From: Erpobdella octoculata
Taxonomy: Eukaryota > Annelida > Clitellata > Hirudinida > Erpobdellidae
DNA: 64,000 nucleotides
Direction: 5' to 3'
Assembly: GCA_963978895.1 (NCBI GenBank)
Contig: OZ022245.1
Location: 21,942,968 to 22,006,967, forward strand
This document shows, piece by piece, positions 29,352 through 38,443 of this stretch; position 1 is the first letter of the stretch; each line of letters starts with the position of its first letter. Under the pieces are notes generated by a model. The model did not search any database, was not told the origin of the DNA, and saw only the letters and a list, made by a program, of their open reading frames with translations. The translations under genes were made by a program, and so were the position numbers.

Positions 29352-29708
29352 ATGTTAGTGTCATGGTTGTCGGATTTTGCCAACGACGATGAGGTGGAGG
29401 TTACAGCGGTTCAAACGGTACAGATTAGCGAGGTAGCGGTTGGGGGCGTGGTTAATTCTGCCAAAAAGGTCTCAGATATCTCTATTAATAGCAAAGAGAC
29501 TAGTACAGTTAATCCTGTTATTCCTATCTCCATTAATAGCAAAGAGACCAGTACAGTTAATCCTGTTATTCCTATTTCCATTAATAACAAAGAGACTAGT
29601 ACAAGAAATCCTGTTATTCCTGATTCCATTGATAATGAAGAGACTATTACAGGAATTCCTGTTATAAATGATAGTAGGATAGGTTTTCCTATCACTTCTT
29701 TCGTTTGA
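29352..29708 (+). pseudogene. ORF with 48-bp coding tandem repeats
   Basis: Follows the protease fragment. Three to four 16-residue repeats of the form ISINSKETSTVNPVIP are encoded by 48-bp tandem units at about 29479-29680. The start, LSDFANDDEVEVTAVQTV, recurs at nucleotide level at 30080-30133. It probably belongs to the same retroelement's protease-RT linker, with minisatellite expansion kept in frame. No enzymatic motif. Confidence 0.5.
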
Positions 29709-29744
29709 GAACAAAGAAATTGCACTTCTTCAAAACCCTTTTGG

Positions 29745-30005
29745 GAATATGCACTTCGAAAGAAAAGGGGATTCTTTATCGAAGAAAATATGTTATTTCA
29801 TAGGGAAGCTTTATGGGGACTTAAATTAAAACAATTATGTTTACCTAAAAGTCGCATTCCCATTATTTTACAATTAGGTCATGAAGCTCCGTGTGTCGGA
29901 CATATGGCAGCTAAGTCATCCTTACAGCGCATTCGCATGAATTTTTGGTTCCCAGTGCAAATGTCGCGTATGTGTGGCTGTCCAACAGGGAAACAACAGG
30001 TGTGA
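29745..30005 (+). pseudogene. Ty3-type integrase N-terminal (HHCC) fragment
   Basis: Reads FFIEENMLFHREALWGLKL, then LPKSRIPIILQLGHEAP, a second His in GHMAAKSS, and Cys residues near MCGCP. This is the H-x-H...C-x-C zinc-binding domain at the start of Ty3/gypsy integrases, with the typical L-x-H-R-E lead-in. The catalytic core (DDE) is absent, so the element is truncated here. Confidence 0.75.
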
Positions 30006-30135
30006 CTTGCTTTCCTCTGGTAGGTTAGGATACTCGTTTAGAGCATCGTCGAATCAACGTAGCCAGAATTCAAAATGTTATTGTCGGATTTTGCCAACGA
30101 CGATGAAGTGGAGGTTACAGCGGTTCAAACGGTTC

Positions 30136-30296
30136 TGGGTCATGTGAATATTTTTCGAGACGTCGTTGAAGTCTGTCGACGACGATTTCATGTGTGTCGA
30201 CGCGCGATGGAGATGCAGCCAGTTTCTCCACGATCTTCATGATGCTCTCCTGTTGCTTGCACATCTGCTGCATGAGTTGAGCGATTTGGTCGGCAT
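30136..30296 (-). pseudogene. Inverted gag N-terminal fragment
   Basis: The minus strand encodes ADQIAQLMQQMCKQQESIMK and on to RVDTHEIVVDRLQRR, an amphipathic helix typical of gag N-termini in Ty3-type elements. It is in the opposite orientation to the gag-protease relic just upstream, while the DNA between (30080-30133) copies 29370-29430 in direct orientation. The locus is a rearranged composite of at least two copies. Confidence 0.55.
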
Positions 30297-30350
30297 TTTT
30301 TTAAACGTTAAAAATTTCAAAGTTCGTTAATAAACAAACGTTTTCCTATG

Positions 30351-30362
30351 CCTCGTCGCCAA
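30351..30362 (-). promoter_or_regulatory. Retrotransposon primer-binding-site-like motif
   Basis: The minus strand reads TTGGCGACGAGG immediately after a TATAACA end at 30364 onwards, the usual LTR/PBS junction form in many Ty3-type elements. It is oriented with the inverted gag fragment. The far end of this LTR was not identified. Confidence 0.45.
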
Positions 30363-30363
30363 T

Positions 30364-31837
30364 GTTATAACCCTAAAATAAACTTTCATAAAGCAGCTTT
30401 AGATTTAAAAAGTTTCCGAAATTATTTTCATGATGAAAGAGAAGTGTTAGTTAGTGACTAACTGAAAGAATGAATTCGAATTTGCAATGAATTGATGGCG
30501 AAACATCGAGAGATGCTGGCTTATCAGCTAAAGAATAAAATGAAAAGAGTTATGAAAAGAACTGTCAATCGTCTTTTTTATCTTTTTTAATTGTTATATA
30601 TAAACTGTAAAATGACTAAACTATTTTTATATTGTAAATATTTATAAAATAAAGAACAGCTAAACATCTTAATGCGTTAGCCAAAAATGCGCTGAAGTCC
30701 CTTCGATATAAAAAAAAAGATTTTGGTAACTTTTAACACATGTGTGGATTGAGTTGTGTTGGAAAAAAGTTGACAAAATTGATTTTAACTAATAAAAAAA
30801 TCTAAATGTGGGATGGGCTGATCTAGGAAATTCAGCTTTTCAGGTGGGTCGGGCTGGGTTGAGAAAGTGGTGGGTTGTGTTGGGTTGGGTCGCCAAAAAT
30901 GGATCCATGTCCATGTCCACCTCTGGGCTCAATGACTGCCATCAAACGCACTGTGTGATGGCGATGTTTTGATATGGAGTCACTGCCATTTCGGTACCGG
31001 TATTAAGGACGTAAATCAACGGAACATTTTACAAGTGTTTACTTGTGCTGTTCAGAGTTGTCAACTGTGATATTTCAGTTACAACTTTCAGTTACAGTTA
31101 CAGTTAAAGTTACAACATTTTTCAGTTTCAGATAAAATTATTTTTTCACAAACATTTTTCAGCTACTATTACAGTTATTACTTGTCAATTGTCATTGGGT
31201 CCAATGTTCAGGACCCGACCCGACAAAATTACTAAATTACCACGTCCATGTATGCTTTCGATCTAAAATTTTAAATATAGTCGTATTTTGGATACATGAA
31301 CAATATTATTTTTTTAAATTAATAATTACACTTTAAATAATTATACGCGATAAACTTTGCTGGTTAAATTTTCATTAAATCGATAGATGACAGTTAAAAA
31401 ACTTCAAAGTAGAAAGTTAATAATAATTTAAAAATTAAAAACACGCTTTTATAAAATTCTCTAAAAGGTCTAAAATAAATTATAAACAAAAAGCGTTTTC
31501 TTTAAAATTCTACGATCGCAACGATTGTACCCCGCGCTTTAATGTTTATAATTTATTTTATATTTCTTTAGAGATTTTTATAAAAGCATGCTTTTAACTG
31601 TTTAAATTAATTTTTATTTTACCTTGACCCGACCCAGCCAGTCTCACTCAGCAGTCAAAATTCTAAAGCCCAACTGGACCCGCGGGTTGACCCAACCCGT
31701 GGAACACTCTAGTGCTATTGGGTTCTTGTCATGGTGTTTACCAAAAAAAAAAACTCAATACAATCAATCCAATGTGGATTATTTTTATTAAATTCAATAA
31801 TCTCGTAGCTCATGTTTTTCTTTTACAAATCTACTAG
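30364..31837. other. LTR-like and other repeat debris, no gene
   Basis: The first ~300 bp may be the LTR belonging to the inverted gag. 30720-30920 contains GGGTTGAG/GTGTTGGG runs ending CATGTCCACCTCTG, which is also found beside the CCDC40-like exon (about 3035-3050 and 56650-56664) and so marks a dispersed repeat end. Around 31080-31130 are short AGTTAC repeats. Confidence 0.4.
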
Positions 31838-32330
31838 CGAGATACCCGGTGTTACCCGGGATTTTTAGAGGTGTTTTAATGTTTGTCTCTCTCGATCTCG
31901 TTTCCTTCCCCCTTGCTCTCCCACTCTCGGTCGCTTTCCCGCTACCGGTTGCTTTCCTGATCCCGGACGCTTTCCCGCTCCCGGCCATTTTCTTGCTCAC
32001 GTTCGCTTTCCCGCTCACGTCCGCTTTCCCGCTCACGTTCGCTTTCCCGATCCTGGACGCTTTCCCGATCCTGGACGCTTTCCAGCCCTTGGTCGCTCTA
32101 GCTTTCCCGCTCGCTTTTCCGCTCTCAGTTGTTTTTTCGTTCCCTCTTGATTTTCCGTTCCCGCTCAATTTTTAATTTCCGTTCCCGCTCGCTCTCCCAC
32201 TCCGCTCATTTGTGTCCCATTTTAATTTTTTTTCACTATAATTGTCTCCCATTGCCTCTCAAGCTTGTGTGAAAATTGCATTACGATCGGATGAATGGTG
32301 TAGCAATGAATAAAGAACTTTATATATATA
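31838..32330. mobile_element. CTAG-hairpin interspersed repeat, copy 1
   Basis: Begins CTAGCGAGATACCCGG with a small hairpin, passes through a CT-rich body of degenerate GCTTTCCCGCTCACG units, and ends GCATTACGATCGGATGAATG with a short A/T tail. Related units start at 32331, 43891 and 44482. Read on the minus strand, the hairpin followed by CTAG and a T resembles a Helitron 3' terminus; read on the plus strand, the tail resembles a truncated non-LTR or SINE 3' end. Class unresolved. Confidence 0.5.
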
Positions 32331-32511
32331 CTAGCGGGGGCACCCGGCGTTGCCCGGGGTTTTTAGACGTTTTTCTAATGTTTGTCTCTCTCGCTCCCGT
32401 TTCCTTCTCCGCTTTCCCGTTCCCGTCGCGTTCCCGGTCGCTTTCCCGCTCTCGGTCGTTTTTTAGTTCCCTGTCGCTTTCCCGCTCCGGTTTGCCACCT
32501 CAGTCTTCAAT
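32331..32511. mobile_element. CTAG-hairpin interspersed repeat, copy 2 (partial)
   Basis: A second head-to-tail unit starting CTAGCGGGGGCACCCGGCG with the ACCCGG/CCGGGG hairpin and the CT-rich body. It is interrupted by the CR1-like relic. Confidence 0.5.
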
Positions 32512-33160
32512 TAACGATGATAGGCTCATTCAAGATTTCATTGAGCAAAACCTCACCATCAAACCTGCTGTCGTCAACGTTCGCCGACTTGGAAAAGAAC
32601 CTGCAAATTCTAGACTCTGTGTCACTCTAACAAATTCTGAAGCAGTGTCTGATCTAATTTAAGTGTTTATAAATTATAATCTAACTCCTCGAGAGGCCGA
32701 AGCTGCTTATCTCAGATGTGAAAAAAGATCTAAGACGCCCAGGAAACAGGGAAGCCTTCTTCAGTTTTGGTCCAATCCAACATTCAGCCCTTTCGGGTAT
32801 GAACCGAGGGTCTGGGCACTTACGAACATGAGAAGTATTGTAAATAAACGAGAAGAATTTGTTTTATTTTTAGAAACTCATGATTTAGAGATTTTATCTT
32901 CAACCGAAACTTGGTTGAATAACGAACCGGACGGCCTATTTCTTCCTAAAGAATACCAAGCTTTTCGTTATGACAGGGATTTCGTGGTGGTGGTGTGCCT
33001 CTGATTGCTAAGAAAAGAGTCAAAGTTAGACAGGTCTTAATTCCACCTGAATATAACCATATAGAATTTGTTTGTGTCGACATTTACACTGATAGCTCAA
33101 TATGCAGTGTTATAATTTATTACAGACCAGGAGGATTGTTATATCTTTATAATTCTAATT
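32512..33160 (+). pseudogene. CR1-like LINE relic (ORF1 end and endonuclease start)
   Basis: The first frame has an ORF1-like end (LGKEPANSRLCVTLTNSE, then after a stop NYNLTPREAEAAYLRCEKR). The next part begins the AP-endonuclease domain: LTNMRSIVNKREEF, HDLEILSSTETWLNN, PKEYQAFRYDRDF, then after a frameshift near 32985 RGGGVPLIAK and YYRPGG. These are the NxRSIxNK, TETWL and RGGG landmarks of CR1-type endonucleases. RT is missing; the copy is truncated at about 33160. Confidence 0.75.
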
Positions 33161-33232
33161 AAATGATAGTAATTATAATCTAACTATTGTGGTTGCTAAA
33201 CACTTATTAGATCTTATTGATTAATAATGAAT

Positions 33233-33750
33233 TTATATAAGCTTTTGCTTTTTTGGAAGGTTGCAATAACGTTTATGTCTTGCCTCCTGTTCTATTCCTG
33301 TTGGAATGTGTGTCAACTCCTCCGGATTGGCTTCATTATCCATATGGCTCGGAACGTGGTCTCCTTGTCTATTCTCTCCATCCTCATTCTCCGTAACCCG
33401 AAGGGTTGCGTTTATGTCTGGTTTCAACATCTCTTCCTCTCCTGGGAACACAATTCTTACTGGGGCTTTCTCTCCATCACTTTTATCTTGAAGAGGTACT
33501 GGCATGTCGAATGTCTCAAACATTTCTTTAAGTGCCCAATCTAAATTCCTTGGTCTTAATTGATTTGTATGCCTTTTTGTAATTCTTCTGTCAATCTCAA
33601 CTTCGTAAACCGTTTTCCAATTCTTTTTAAAATCTTCCCTGGTATCCATCTGGAATGGTTTGGATTTTTATAATCTCGAGCGTACACCGCATCTTGTTCT
33701 TTAAAAACTCTCGGTCTTGCCCCATTCCTTTTGTCAAACTGTCTCTTCAT
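33233..33750 (-). pseudogene. Ty3-type integrase C-terminus relic
   Basis: Minus-strand frames contain MKRQFDKRNGARPRVFKEQD, VYARDYKNPNHSRWIPGKI and KRIGK, then in the next frame TVYEVEIDRRITKRHTNQLR. This is the GPY/F-like C-terminal region of Ty3/gypsy integrase followed by the variable pol tail. A frameshift near 33640 splits it. It lies against the CR1-like relic in opposite orientation. Confidence 0.75.
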
Positions 33751-33839
33751 GCAAGATTTGTTTTCTGAATACTTTTCGTCTTTTTTAGTACTTAGTTGTA
33801 AGTCTGATAATTTTCGACATCACAACATTCATTCGTCAT

Positions 33840-34092
33840 ACCTTTCTCTCATAACAAACTGAATGCTGTTTTTGTAGTAGATGTGCAGTTTTAACTCCTC
33901 AGATGAAGGATTGGAAACTTTAACGTTGTCGTAGATTATATTTCTTATTACTTTTTCATCCTGTTTGTAGTTGTCGTGCATTTGAGCACGATAGAAGATG
34001 GGAAGGAATGACCTCTTAGATTGCTCTGTGGTTGCTGAGTTATTAACTTTTCAGCGACGAACTTTTTTATAGTTTCGTCGACCATTGTCAGG
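33840..34092 (-). pseudogene. Inverted PLE ORF fragment
   Basis: The minus strand matches plus-strand 36750-36975 of the PLE ORF, including ACAATGGTCGACGAAAC and the region encoding ETIKKFVA. It carries indels. An inverted partial copy beside a PLE is a common arrangement in this class. Confidence 0.85.
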
Positions 34093-34109
34093 CAATTTCC
34101 AATCCAGGC

Positions 34110-34320
34110 TGTCAATTCATTGCCGACGAGTTGGAGGCTGCTGAAGAGAAGTTTTCTATATTAGATCAAAGATATGACCAATGTTTGACAACACTTTCTG
34201 AGGAAAATAACAGCCTGCAACAGCAAATAAAATTATTTTCTGATAACTACGACGCTAAAAAAAGAAACGCCATAACCGATAAATTGTCTACACCTTTTCT
34301 GGATCAATTTAAAAGAATTA
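34110..34320 (+). pseudogene. PLE coiled-coil region (N-terminal part)
   Basis: About 65 codons of coiled coil (LEAAEEKFSILDQRYDQCL and on to NSLQQQIKLFSDNYDAKKR), a type of segment that precedes RT in PLE ORFs. It stops in the 21-bp array at about 34290. The first RT-side sequence after the matching inverted array (about 35330) would continue the frame sensibly, suggesting the two were once contiguous. Confidence 0.5.
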
Positions 34321-34480
34321 CGAATCAATTTAAAAGAAATGCGAATCAATTTAAAAGAAATACAAATCAATTTAAAAAAAATACGAATCAATTTAAAAGA
34401 AATACGAATCAATTAAAAAAAATACGAATCAATTTAAAAGAAATACGAATCAATTTAAAAGAAATACGAATCAATTTAAA

Positions 34481-34896
34481 AGTACTTTCTTGTACCAGAT
34501 GCTTTTGAACTACCTCAAATTTACAATAAGGTTAACATAACAAGTACTATGAAACAATATATATGAATCAACAATCCAGAAGGTATGAGCAGGGTTGTTA
34601 AGAGCGGTAACGCCGCGCTACCGCTATTGTTGTAGCGGCGCTATTTTTAAGGTAGCGGTAGCGGCGCTACTGGCTGACAAGATCGTTGATGGTAGAGCCG
34701 CTACATTTTTTAGCTATTCTCAGCGCTTCTCGCTACCGCTACTTTTATTCAAAAACAAAATATGTTTTTTATATCAATTAAGTTTTTATTTGAAGTATGC
34801 ATGAAATCTGAGTCTGGTTGATTGATCATTCGCTTGCGTCAGTTTTTTTTATTTCTGTTCTGTCGTCGATTTCTGTTCTAAGTTGTTTTATTTTTC
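34481..34896. other. Interior of insertion; GC-rich GCTACCGC repeats
   Basis: 34590-34745 holds repeated AGCGGTAGCGGCGCTAC motifs starting CAGGGTTGTTAAGAGCGG, similar to one end of a hAT element, but the opposite end was not found. Confidence 0.35.
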
Positions 34897-34933
34897 GGCT
34901 CTGAAGATTGATTTTCCGAATCTGCAGTCAGTC
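34897..34933 (+). ncRNA. Decayed hammerhead ribozyme (PLE)
   Basis: Stem I GGCT (34897-34900) pairs with AGTC (34930-34933) with one G-U; core CTGAAGA is intact (34901-34907); stem II is weak; GAAT replaces GAAA; stem III is the palindrome CTGCAG; the cleavage dinucleotide is TC. It occupies the same place relative to a PLE ORF start (34990) as the other two motifs. Probably inactive. Confidence 0.55.
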
Positions 34934-34989
34934 TCTGAAATAAAATGACTGACAAATCTGACAACTGTTGTTTTTCTCCCGCGTTTCGC

Positions 34990-35090
34990 CACGTTGAAAA
35001 TTTGGCACAAAAATTAATTAACGCCAAATAAGCGGTAATACTCAACGGAGCGTGTATTAAAGAAAATATAAATATTCGTATATATTTTTG
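34990..35090 (+). pseudogene. Decayed PLE ORF start
   Basis: Reads HVENLAQKLINAK, stop, AVILNGACIKENINIRIYF, aligning with DFESLAKKRINAK and [19 protein letters not shown] at 38456-38540. An in-frame stop is present. The following sequence is TA-rich, as at the other two copies. Confidence 0.6.
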
Positions 35091-35143
35091 TTAAAAATAA
35101 ATTTTTATGCTTTCATTTTAAAATTATTTTTATTTCTTTTAAA

Positions 35144-38089
35144 TTGATTCGTATTTCTTTTAAATTGATTCGTATTTCATTTAAATTGATTCGTATTTCT
35201 TTTAAATTGATTCGTATTTCTTTTAAATTGGTTCGTATTTCTTTTAAATTGATTTGTATTTCTTTTAAATTGATTCGCATTTCTCTTAAATTGATTCGTA
35301 ATTCTTTTAAATTGATCCAGAAAAGGTGTAGACTTTACGGCGACCACTATCTCTTGAAAAACAACGTTCTACACTATGTTAATCTGTCTGATTACTCCTT
35401 AAAAAAAGACGAAATTGACTTTCTACAGCTTGGTTTCAACTGCCACATTGGTAGCCGTTACAATCCTCTCATTAAACAAACCGAACTTGAAATTGTATAC
35501 GAGCAGATTCTACATTTGGCTGTTAGCCGCCGTGTAATCGTAAATCCTGGTTTCGAGGCATTTCTTCGTGCTGAAAGCCACTTGCATAGAAATAGAAAAC
35601 TTTCAACTCTTCCAAAACGTTTCATTGAAGCTCAAAAATCTATTAAAAGTAATCCCGACATCGTTTTAAGAAAATCTGACAAGTCATCTACTTACGTTGT
35701 CTTGAATAAAGTTGATTATTTTAATAAACTCAATTCTATTCTATCCGATGACACTAAGTTTCGAAAAATCAAACGCGATCCAACTTCTTTAATTAAAAAA
35801 GAAGCCAACAGACTCATTGGACTTGCTAATTCTGACTTACAGGATAAAAAGATTTCTCAGATTATTGGCGATTATTCCCCAGCTTATCTCTATGGTAACG
35901 TCAAACTCCATAAATCCGACTATCCATTGAGGCCAATCATATCCCAATGTCCTACACCAACTTACCAATTAGCTAAAACGATCAACAAAATAATAACTCC
36001 TTATCTTCCTAGTCGCTATTCATTGAAATCAACGAATGACTTTATTGGATTGCTTAGAACTGTTAAAAACGGCGATGGGCTTTTGGCTTCTCTCGACGTT
36101 GAAAGTCTGTTCACTAACGTTCCAGTCAGAAAAACAATTGATATCATCATAGATTGTGTTTACGAAAACCCATCGCTAAAGGCACCTTCTATCAATAAAC
36201 AAACGTTGAAGAAGATTTTGTCCTTATGCACCCTTGATACTCCTTTTCGTCATCCTAACGGTGAGCTTTATGTTCAATTAGACGGCGTTGCAATGGGCTC
36301 ACCCCTCGGTCCCACGTTCGCTGAATTCTACATGAGTCACCTCGAAAACAAGGTTTTCAGTACTTTTACAAAACCTTTGTTATACGCTCGTTACGTCGAT
36401 GATATTATTGTTCTATGTCAGGACGTATCATATCTCGAAAAACTACAACAACAACTGCAACTAAACTCCGTTCTAAAGTTCACAACGGAGGTCAGCAATT
36501 TTAACAAGCAGTTGGCGTACCTTGATCTTCTGCTCACGCAAACCGAACACGGTTTTAGATCAACTGTATACACAAAACCAACAAGCGGTGGCGATTGTCT
36601 AAGTGGCGATAGTTACTGCCCTGAAAGGTACAAAACCAGTGTAATTACCGGTTATCTAAATCGTGCTTACAACTACTCCGACAATTGGAACGACTTTGAT
36701 GTTGAACTCAAAAGAATAAAAGCTCTCCTTATTAACAACAATTTCTCAAATACAATGGTCGACGAAACTATAAAAAAGTTCGTCGCTGGAAAAGTTAATA
36801 ACTCAGCAACCACAGAGCAATCTAAGAGGTCATTCCTTCCCATCTTCTATCGTGCTCAAATGCACGACAACTACAAACAGGATGAAAAAGTAATAAGAAA
36901 TATAATCTACGACAACGTTAAAGTTTCCAATCCTTCATCTGAGGAGTTAAAACTGCACATCTACTACAAAAACTTGAAAACCCATAACCTGGTTCTGAGA
37001 AATAGCCCTATTAACGGCGGCGTTTTGCAGAGAAAAAATGTCGTCTACAAGTTTACTTGCCCATATGCTCACAATAATCTTGAAACCTACATCGGCCACA
37101 CTCGGACAACACTCTCTCGCCGTCTGACGATGCACACACAGGGTGGGAGTCTACACGCGCATTTTATCAAATTCCACGGCTCTAAACCAAACCAAAAAAT
37201 GCTTCGCGACAACACTGAGGTTGTCTCTTACGACCCTGATCCTAATCATCTCAAAATTAAAGAGGCGTTGATGATCTCTCAGCAACGACCTAGCATAAAT
37301 ATCCACGACGACAAGTTCGGACGTACCTTGCTGCTACATTGTGGTGCAGACGGCGGCTGTGCTAACGTCTATCCCGTCACTCATAACTCCGCAAGTGAAA
37401 CGACTTCGCGTGCGGATGAGCCACGCCACACTTCGAATGTGTGCGCTCACTCTCATGTTTCAAAAGTCGGTGGTGAGGTGGTTTCTACTTCCCGTGGCGA
37501 CAGACCAGTCGACCCTGTAATCACCACTTGCCTTCCGTCTGCCGACGTTCTTGGCAGCATCGACCAAGATCTGGCCGTATGCAGCGAAGACAATTTCGCT
37601 TCTTGTAGTGACCAAGAAGTGGACACTCCAATTGCCGTTGGCCATCAGACTACAGATGTACTTAATGAAGTTAAAGAAGTTCAGATGGCCACCGGCGAAA
37701 ACAATTCCGTTTCTTTTAGTGACCCAGAAGAAGACACTCTAATCGCCATTTGTCCTCTGACTCCGACAACCGATGTTCTTAACAATGTTCATCTGGTTTC
37801 ATCGGCGAGCGGTGAGGACAACTTTATTTCTCGTGGCAACCAAGGAGTCGGCCCTCTTACTCCTGCTCACCTTCCGATCGCCGACGTTGTCGGCAATGAT
37901 GGCCAGGGCCTGTGTCTCGTCCATGGATCCCCATCACGTGATAACTCCAGTCTGGAAAGTGTGCGTAGCCGCGGCGTTGGTGACTTGTCGGATGACCGTC
38001 TTCCCGTGGAGTCCGTGTCTTCTTTCCAGCTATTTGCTCGACTCGTCAACAACGTTAATATAACAATACGACGCGGTAGACGTACCTAG
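35144..38089 (+). CDS. Penelope-like element RT and GIY-YIG endonuclease
   Basis: A 981-codon frame. The first ~60 codons (repeated IRISFKL) are read from the 21-bp array and are probably not native; PLE sequence starts near codon 62. RT motifs: SLDVESLF with Asp318 (motif A), GVAMGSPLGP from Gly381 (B), YVDD at 417-420 (C), LAYLDLLL (D). A GIY-YIG endonuclease follows (VVYKFTC from 633, YIGHT at 649-653, LSRRLTMH). The last ~240 residues are a low-complexity acidic extension made of about five diverged repeats with DNF-S-SD-E-DT motifs. PLE proteins copy RNA at nicked DNA ends. All catalytic RT residues are present, but the N-terminal region has been replaced. Confidence 0.93.
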   Translation: MIRISFKLIRISFKLIRISFKLIRISFKLVRISFKLICISFKLIRISLKLIRNSFKLIQKRCRLYGDHYLLKNNVLHYVNLSDYSLKKDEIDFLQLGFNCHIGSRYNPLIKQTELEIVYEQILHLAVSRRVIVNPGFEAFLRAESHLHRNRKLSTLPKRFIEAQKSIKSNPDIVLRKSDKSSTYVVLNKVDYFNKLNSILSDDTKFRKIKRDPTSLIKKEANRLIGLANSDLQDKKISQIIGDYSPAYLYGNVKLHKSDYPLRPIISQCPTPTYQLAKTINKIITPYLPSRYSLKSTNDFIGLLRTVKNGDGLLASLDVESLFTNVPVRKTIDIIIDCVYENPSLKAPSINKQTLKKILSLCTLDTPFRHPNGELYVQLDGVAMGSPLGPTFAEFYMSHLENKVFSTFTKPLLYARYVDDIIVLCQDVSYLEKLQQQLQLNSVLKFTTEVSNFNKQLAYLDLLLTQTEHGFRSTVYTKPTSGGDCLSGDSYCPERYKTSVITGYLNRAYNYSDNWNDFDVELKRIKALLINNNFSNTMVDETIKKFVAGKVNNSATTEQSKRSFLPIFYRAQMHDNYKQDEKVIRNIIYDNVKVSNPSSEELKLHIYYKNLKTHNLVLRNSPINGGVLQRKNVVYKFTCPYAHNNLETYIGHTRTTLSRRLTMHTQGGSLHAHFIKFHGSKPNQKMLRDNTEVVSYDPDPNHLKIKEALMISQQRPSINIHDDKFGRTLLLHCGADGGCANVYPVTHNSASETTSRADEPRHTSNVCAHSHVSKVGGEVVSTSRGDRPVDPVITTCLPSADVLGSIDQDLAVCSEDNFASCSDQEVDTPIAVGHQTTDVLNEVKEVQMATGENNSVSFSDPEEDTLIAICPLTPTTDVLNNVHLVSSASGEDNFISRGNQGVGPLTPAHLPIADVVGNDGQGLCLVHGSPSRDNSSLESVRSRGVGDLSDDRLPVESVSSFQLFARLVNNVNITIRRGRRT

Positions 38090-38364
38090 CCTGATTGCGC
38101 GCACCTGACAACAATTACCTAGCGCATAGTTGTGTAAATACCTGTGCTGCGGCCACTATCGCCATGTTTTCGTTTTGTTTACAATTATTTTCCGCTTCGG
38201 TTTTTACTAATCTTGTACGTTAGTTACCTACCTTTTATATCTTGCTTTCCACTTTCCATACGTTGTTTTTCTATTTCAGTTTTCATTAACGTTTATTCTC
38301 GTCGTTTTATAGTTTCATTCTATTTTCGCATTATAGTAAATACATTTTAACTTCGTAATTTAAA
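38090..38364 (+). mobile_element. PLE 3' non-coding region
   Basis: T-rich DNA between the PLE stop and the ribozyme, equivalent to 16419-16822. Confidence 0.6.
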
Positions 38365-38406
38365 GGGCTCCGAAGATGCTTTTCTGCGAAACCGATCGGT
38401 CAGCCC
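38365..38406 (+). ncRNA. Type-I hammerhead ribozyme (PLE)
   Basis: Stem I GGGCT (38365-38369) pairs with AGCCC (38402-38406). The core is CCGAAGA (38370-38376), with C in place of the conserved U of CUGANGA. Stem II is only GC/GC around a TTTTCT loop, after an unpaired U as in the 16823 copy. Then GAAA (38388-38391), stem III from palindromic CCGATCGG (38392-38399) and cleavage dinucleotide TC (38400-38401). The pairings match the 16823 copy while the sequences differ, which supports the structure. Activity may be reduced by the core change. Confidence 0.75.
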
Positions 38407-38443
38407 TCGTTTTTAATAAATCTATTTAAAAAGCGGAGTTATC

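Larger units (their letters stand above)
34288..35335. mobile_element. Insertion bounded by inverted 21-bp tandem arrays
   Basis: The left arm starts GTCTACACCTTTTCTGGATC (34288) and continues as repeated AATACGAATCAATTTAAAAG units to about 34480. The right arm (about 35124-35335) is the reverse complement: TTTTAAATTGATTCGTATTT units ending GATCCAGAAAAGGTGTAGAC. Terminal inverted repeats built of short tandem repeats are the foldback (FB/Galileo) pattern. No clear target duplication. Inside lie a decayed ribozyme and PLE ORF start, so the history is nested. Confidence 0.6.

Noticed and set aside
31794..32175. ORFs with SGKA / FPLT repeats
   Set aside because: They follow the CT-rich degenerate tandem units of the CTAG-hairpin repeat on both strands; no independent coding evidence.
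34590..34745. hAT element starting CAGGGTTGTTAAGAGCGG
   Set aside because: Only one end found; no inverted partner or target duplication.
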